A DNA stretch of 64,000 bases. Source: Candidatus Magnetominusculus dajiuhuensis. GTDB taxonomy: Bacteria > Nitrospirota > Thermodesulfovibrionia > Thermodesulfovibrionales > Magnetobacteriaceae. Below the pieces are notes generated by a model. That model did no database searches and was not told where the DNA came from. It saw only the letters and a program-made list of their open reading frames with translations. The stretch is taken from NCBI GenBank assembly GCA_015233465.1, contig JADFXP010000002.1, forward strand, positions 1-64,000, written 5' to 3'. Below are positions 62,197 through 64,000 of the stretch, one piece after another (position 1 is the first letter of the stretch; every line of letters starts with the position of its first letter). Position numbers and translations under genes: made by a program.

Positions 62197-63579
62197 ATGA
62201 CAGATGAGATAAAGACAAAAGAAGAATTGATTGCAGAGGTTCAGCAGTTGAGATTTAAGGTATTTGAGATGGAGAAGCATCTTGAATACTTATCGCATTT
62301 TGATACATTGACAGATTTGCCAAACAGGGCATTATTTATAGATAGAGTAGAGCAGTATGTAACGAGCGCAAGAAGGTATGGATTTATAATGGCAGTGATA
62401 TTTCTTGGAGTAGACAGATTTAAGATGATAAATCAGTCTTTTGGACATGATTTAGGGGATATAGTTTTAAAAGAGATTTCAAGTCGTCTTGCAGCGTGTG
62501 TGCGTGATTCTGATACGGTTGGCAGGATGTCAGGGGACGAATTTGCCCTGATACTTTCTAAGATTGCGAAGGAAGAAGACGCGGTAATAGTGGCAAATAA
62601 GATAATAAGTTCAATGAGAAAGGCATTTATTGTAGATGGGCGGGAGATTTCGTTATCAGCGAGTGTTGGGATAACTTTATATCCATCAGACGGCAAGGAT
62701 GCGGATACTCTGACCAGAAATGCGAGCACTGCTATGCGCAGGGTAAAGGAAACAACTGGGGATAATTATAACTTTTTTACCTCAATGATGAATGATATGG
62801 TATCAAAGCGTTTAACGCTTGAGAGCAGTTTAAGGAAGGCTCTTGAGAGGGATGAGATGCATGTTTTTTATCAGCCTCAATTTGATGTAAGTTCTCAAAG
62901 GGTTATAGGGATGGAGGCATTAATCCGCTGGATTCATCCAGAGCATGGAATGATTTCACCGCTTAATTTTATACCGCTTGCTGAAGAGACAGGTTTGATA
63001 GTTCCAATTGGTGAATGGGTATTAAGGACTGCATGTTCTCAGACAAAGGCATGGATAGATGAATATGGTCCAATGAGGGTTGGGGTGAATCTTTCAATGA
63101 GGCAGTTTAAGGAAAAGAATATGATTGATACTGTGAGCAGGGCTTTGATTGATTCTGGTCTTGATTCAAAGTATCTTGAACTTGAACTTACAGAAAGCAC
63201 TGCTATGCACGATGCTGATGGAACAATAGCCGTGATAAATGAGCTAAAAAACTTAGGAATAACTGTATCAATAGATGATTTTGGGACAGGTTATTCTTCG
63301 CTTAGTTATTTAAAGAATCTTCCGATAAGCACATTAAAGATAGATCAATCATTTATAAAAAGCATGACAGAAAATAAAAATGATACGGCAATTGTAAAGG
63401 CAATAATTAATATGGCACACAGTTTGACGTTAAATGTAATAGCGGAAGGGGTTGAGACTGAGCAGCACCTTAATATTTTGGGTGATTTAAAATGTGATGA
63501 GGTGCAGGGTTATTTCTTCAGTAAACCTTTGCCCGTAGCTGAGTTTGAGAAGTTGTTGAAGATGTCTAAGAAGGGGTAG
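62197..63579 (+). CDS. GGDEF-EAL protein, probably a cyclic-di-GMP phosphodiesterase
   Basis: A 460-residue protein with a short N-terminal coiled coil (residues 6-38), a GGDEF domain (about 45-200) and an EAL domain (about 210-455). The cyclase motif is SGDEF rather than GGDEF, so cyclase activity is doubtful. The EAL catalytic set is intact: MEALIRW, NLSMRQF, ELTES, DDFGTGYSSL, KIDQSFI and EGVETEQH. It should degrade cyclic-di-GMP to pGpG, opposing the two cyclases in this window. No membrane or sensor domain is present, so it is cytoplasmic. Its spacing from the TPR genes (119 bases) suggests separate transcription. Confidence 0.9.
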   Translation: MTDEIKTKEELIAEVQQLRFKVFEMEKHLEYLSHFDTLTDLPNRALFIDRVEQYVTSARRYGFIMAVIFLGVDRFKMINQSFGHDLGDIVLKEISSRLAACVRDSDTVGRMSGDEFALILSKIAKEEDAVIVANKIISSMRKAFIVDGREISLSASVGITLYPSDGKDADTLTRNASTAMRRVKETTGDNYNFFTSMMNDMVSKRLTLESSLRKALERDEMHVFYQPQFDVSSQRVIGMEALIRWIHPEHGMISPLNFIPLAEETGLIVPIGEWVLRTACSQTKAWIDEYGPMRVGVNLSMRQFKEKNMIDTVSRALIDSGLDSKYLELELTESTAMHDADGTIAVINELKNLGITVSIDDFGTGYSSLSYLKNLPISTLKIDQSFIKSMTENKNDTAIVKAIINMAHSLTLNVIAEGVETEQHLNILGDLKCDEVQGYFFSKPLPVAEFEKLLKMSKKG

Positions 63580-63966
63580 GATTAAGGTGAACTTACCGAA
63601 GAAATATTAAGAGAAATTGAAAAATACTTTTGTCAAACGTTCACTTGAGATTACAGTCTTTAAAGCTGAACAACTATCTAATAGAGATAATGAAAATATA
63701 GAGAGAGAATAATTGTAAAGAGATATAATAGCTTGGATTTTTGGAAGTCTGTTAAAGCAAGTTTATATGGAGCGTTTATTTATTCTTTCATATTAGGTTT
63801 TGGTTATTTAATTTTTAATCCACCTGCTTGGTTAATATCAATCAAAAATTCAAGATAAATTAATCTCAATATTTCATGGAATAAATTATATGTTTGTTTT
63901 ATTTAAAGTTAGAATTTATTTTTGTAAAATCTCTCCTAATAATATTAAAATATAAAAAGGTCAAAG
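63580..63966. other. 387-base region without a clear gene
   Basis: It contains two small gene-like remnants. One is a frame near 63590-63645 reading LTEEILREIEKYF with no start. The other is a hydrophobic frame ending at about 63858 (ASLYGAFIYSFILGFGYLIF) with only a TTG start. Neither has a ribosome site. The rest is AT-rich. Confidence 0.4.
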
Positions 63967-64000
63967 ATGAAGGCGATTATTATAATTCCAGCAAGATATA
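63967..64000 (+). CDS. kdsB: 3-deoxy-manno-octulosonate cytidylyltransferase, 5' end
   Basis: Eleven codons, MKAIIIIPARY, run off the right edge. This is the usual N terminus of KdsB, the enzyme that activates Kdo as CMP-Kdo for lipopolysaccharide inner core. AAAGGTC precedes the ATG. Other nucleotidyltransferases of this fold (for example NeuA) begin similarly, so the call rests on a short match. Confidence 0.65.
   Translation, partial: MKAIIIIPARY

Overview
The window is AT-rich, densely coded bacterial chromosome with ordinary housekeeping genes, many two-component and cyclic-di-GMP signalling genes, and no transposase, prophage or CRISPR array. A Kdo-activation gene (kdsB) starts at the right edge, and several proteins have signal peptides and beta-barrel-like sequence, so the cell is Gram-negative with an outer membrane. 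Pyruvate phosphate dikinase, a complex I operon without nuoE/F/G, the dnaE/accA pairing and the style of trpE/trpG point to a Nitrospirota- or delta-proteobacteria-like lineage. That placement is inference and was not tested.

Layout. 1-6.3 kb: a partial gene, a small membrane protein, dCMP deaminase, the fatty-acid/RNase III run fabG-acpP-fabF-rnc, purM and a Cdd1-like helix-hairpin-helix protein. 6.4-11.9 kb (minus strand): dnaE, a TPR protein, accA. 12-16.4 kb: a tightly overlapping four-gene operon with an ABC ATPase, an FtsX-type permease, a LolA-like periplasmic carrier and a putative outer-membrane barrel. 16.4-28 kb: a chemosensory operon (REC-REC-GGDEF, double CheW, chemoreceptor, CheA-REC, CheB, hybrid kinase, CheY-like) that resembles Wsp surface-sensing systems but has no CheR. 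28-36 kb: a GAF-containing PilB/GspE ATPase, a TerC-family protein, a NIT-type diguanylate cyclase and ppdK. 36.3-46.6 kb: nuoABCDHIJKLMN. 47-53 kb: a tandem-repeat protein, HU, a Tat-exported aldo/keto reductase, tRNA-Asp, a UbiA-type phosphoribosyltransferase, trpG and trpE. 53-64 kb: a tandemly repeated tRNA-Gly locus, a truncated P-loop NTPase, polA, an M29-type aminopeptidase, a damaged RelBE pair, a barrel protein, two TPR proteins, a GGDEF-EAL protein and the start of kdsB.

The most unusual feature is several families of short, GC-rich, hairpin-forming repeats. One family (called A here; nine copies) sits at gene borders. Others lie inside reading frames without breaking them: a GTAGGGGCA...TGCCCCTAC palindrome (family D) occurs twice in polA and once in the aminopeptidase, always read in the same frame (Val-Gly-Ala). 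A second family (B) is inside dnaE and inside a relB-like antitoxin. A third (C) is inside trpE. These look like mobile palindromic elements that can add short peptides to essential proteins, comparable in principle to the Rickettsia palindromic elements. This is my main candidate for something new in the window.
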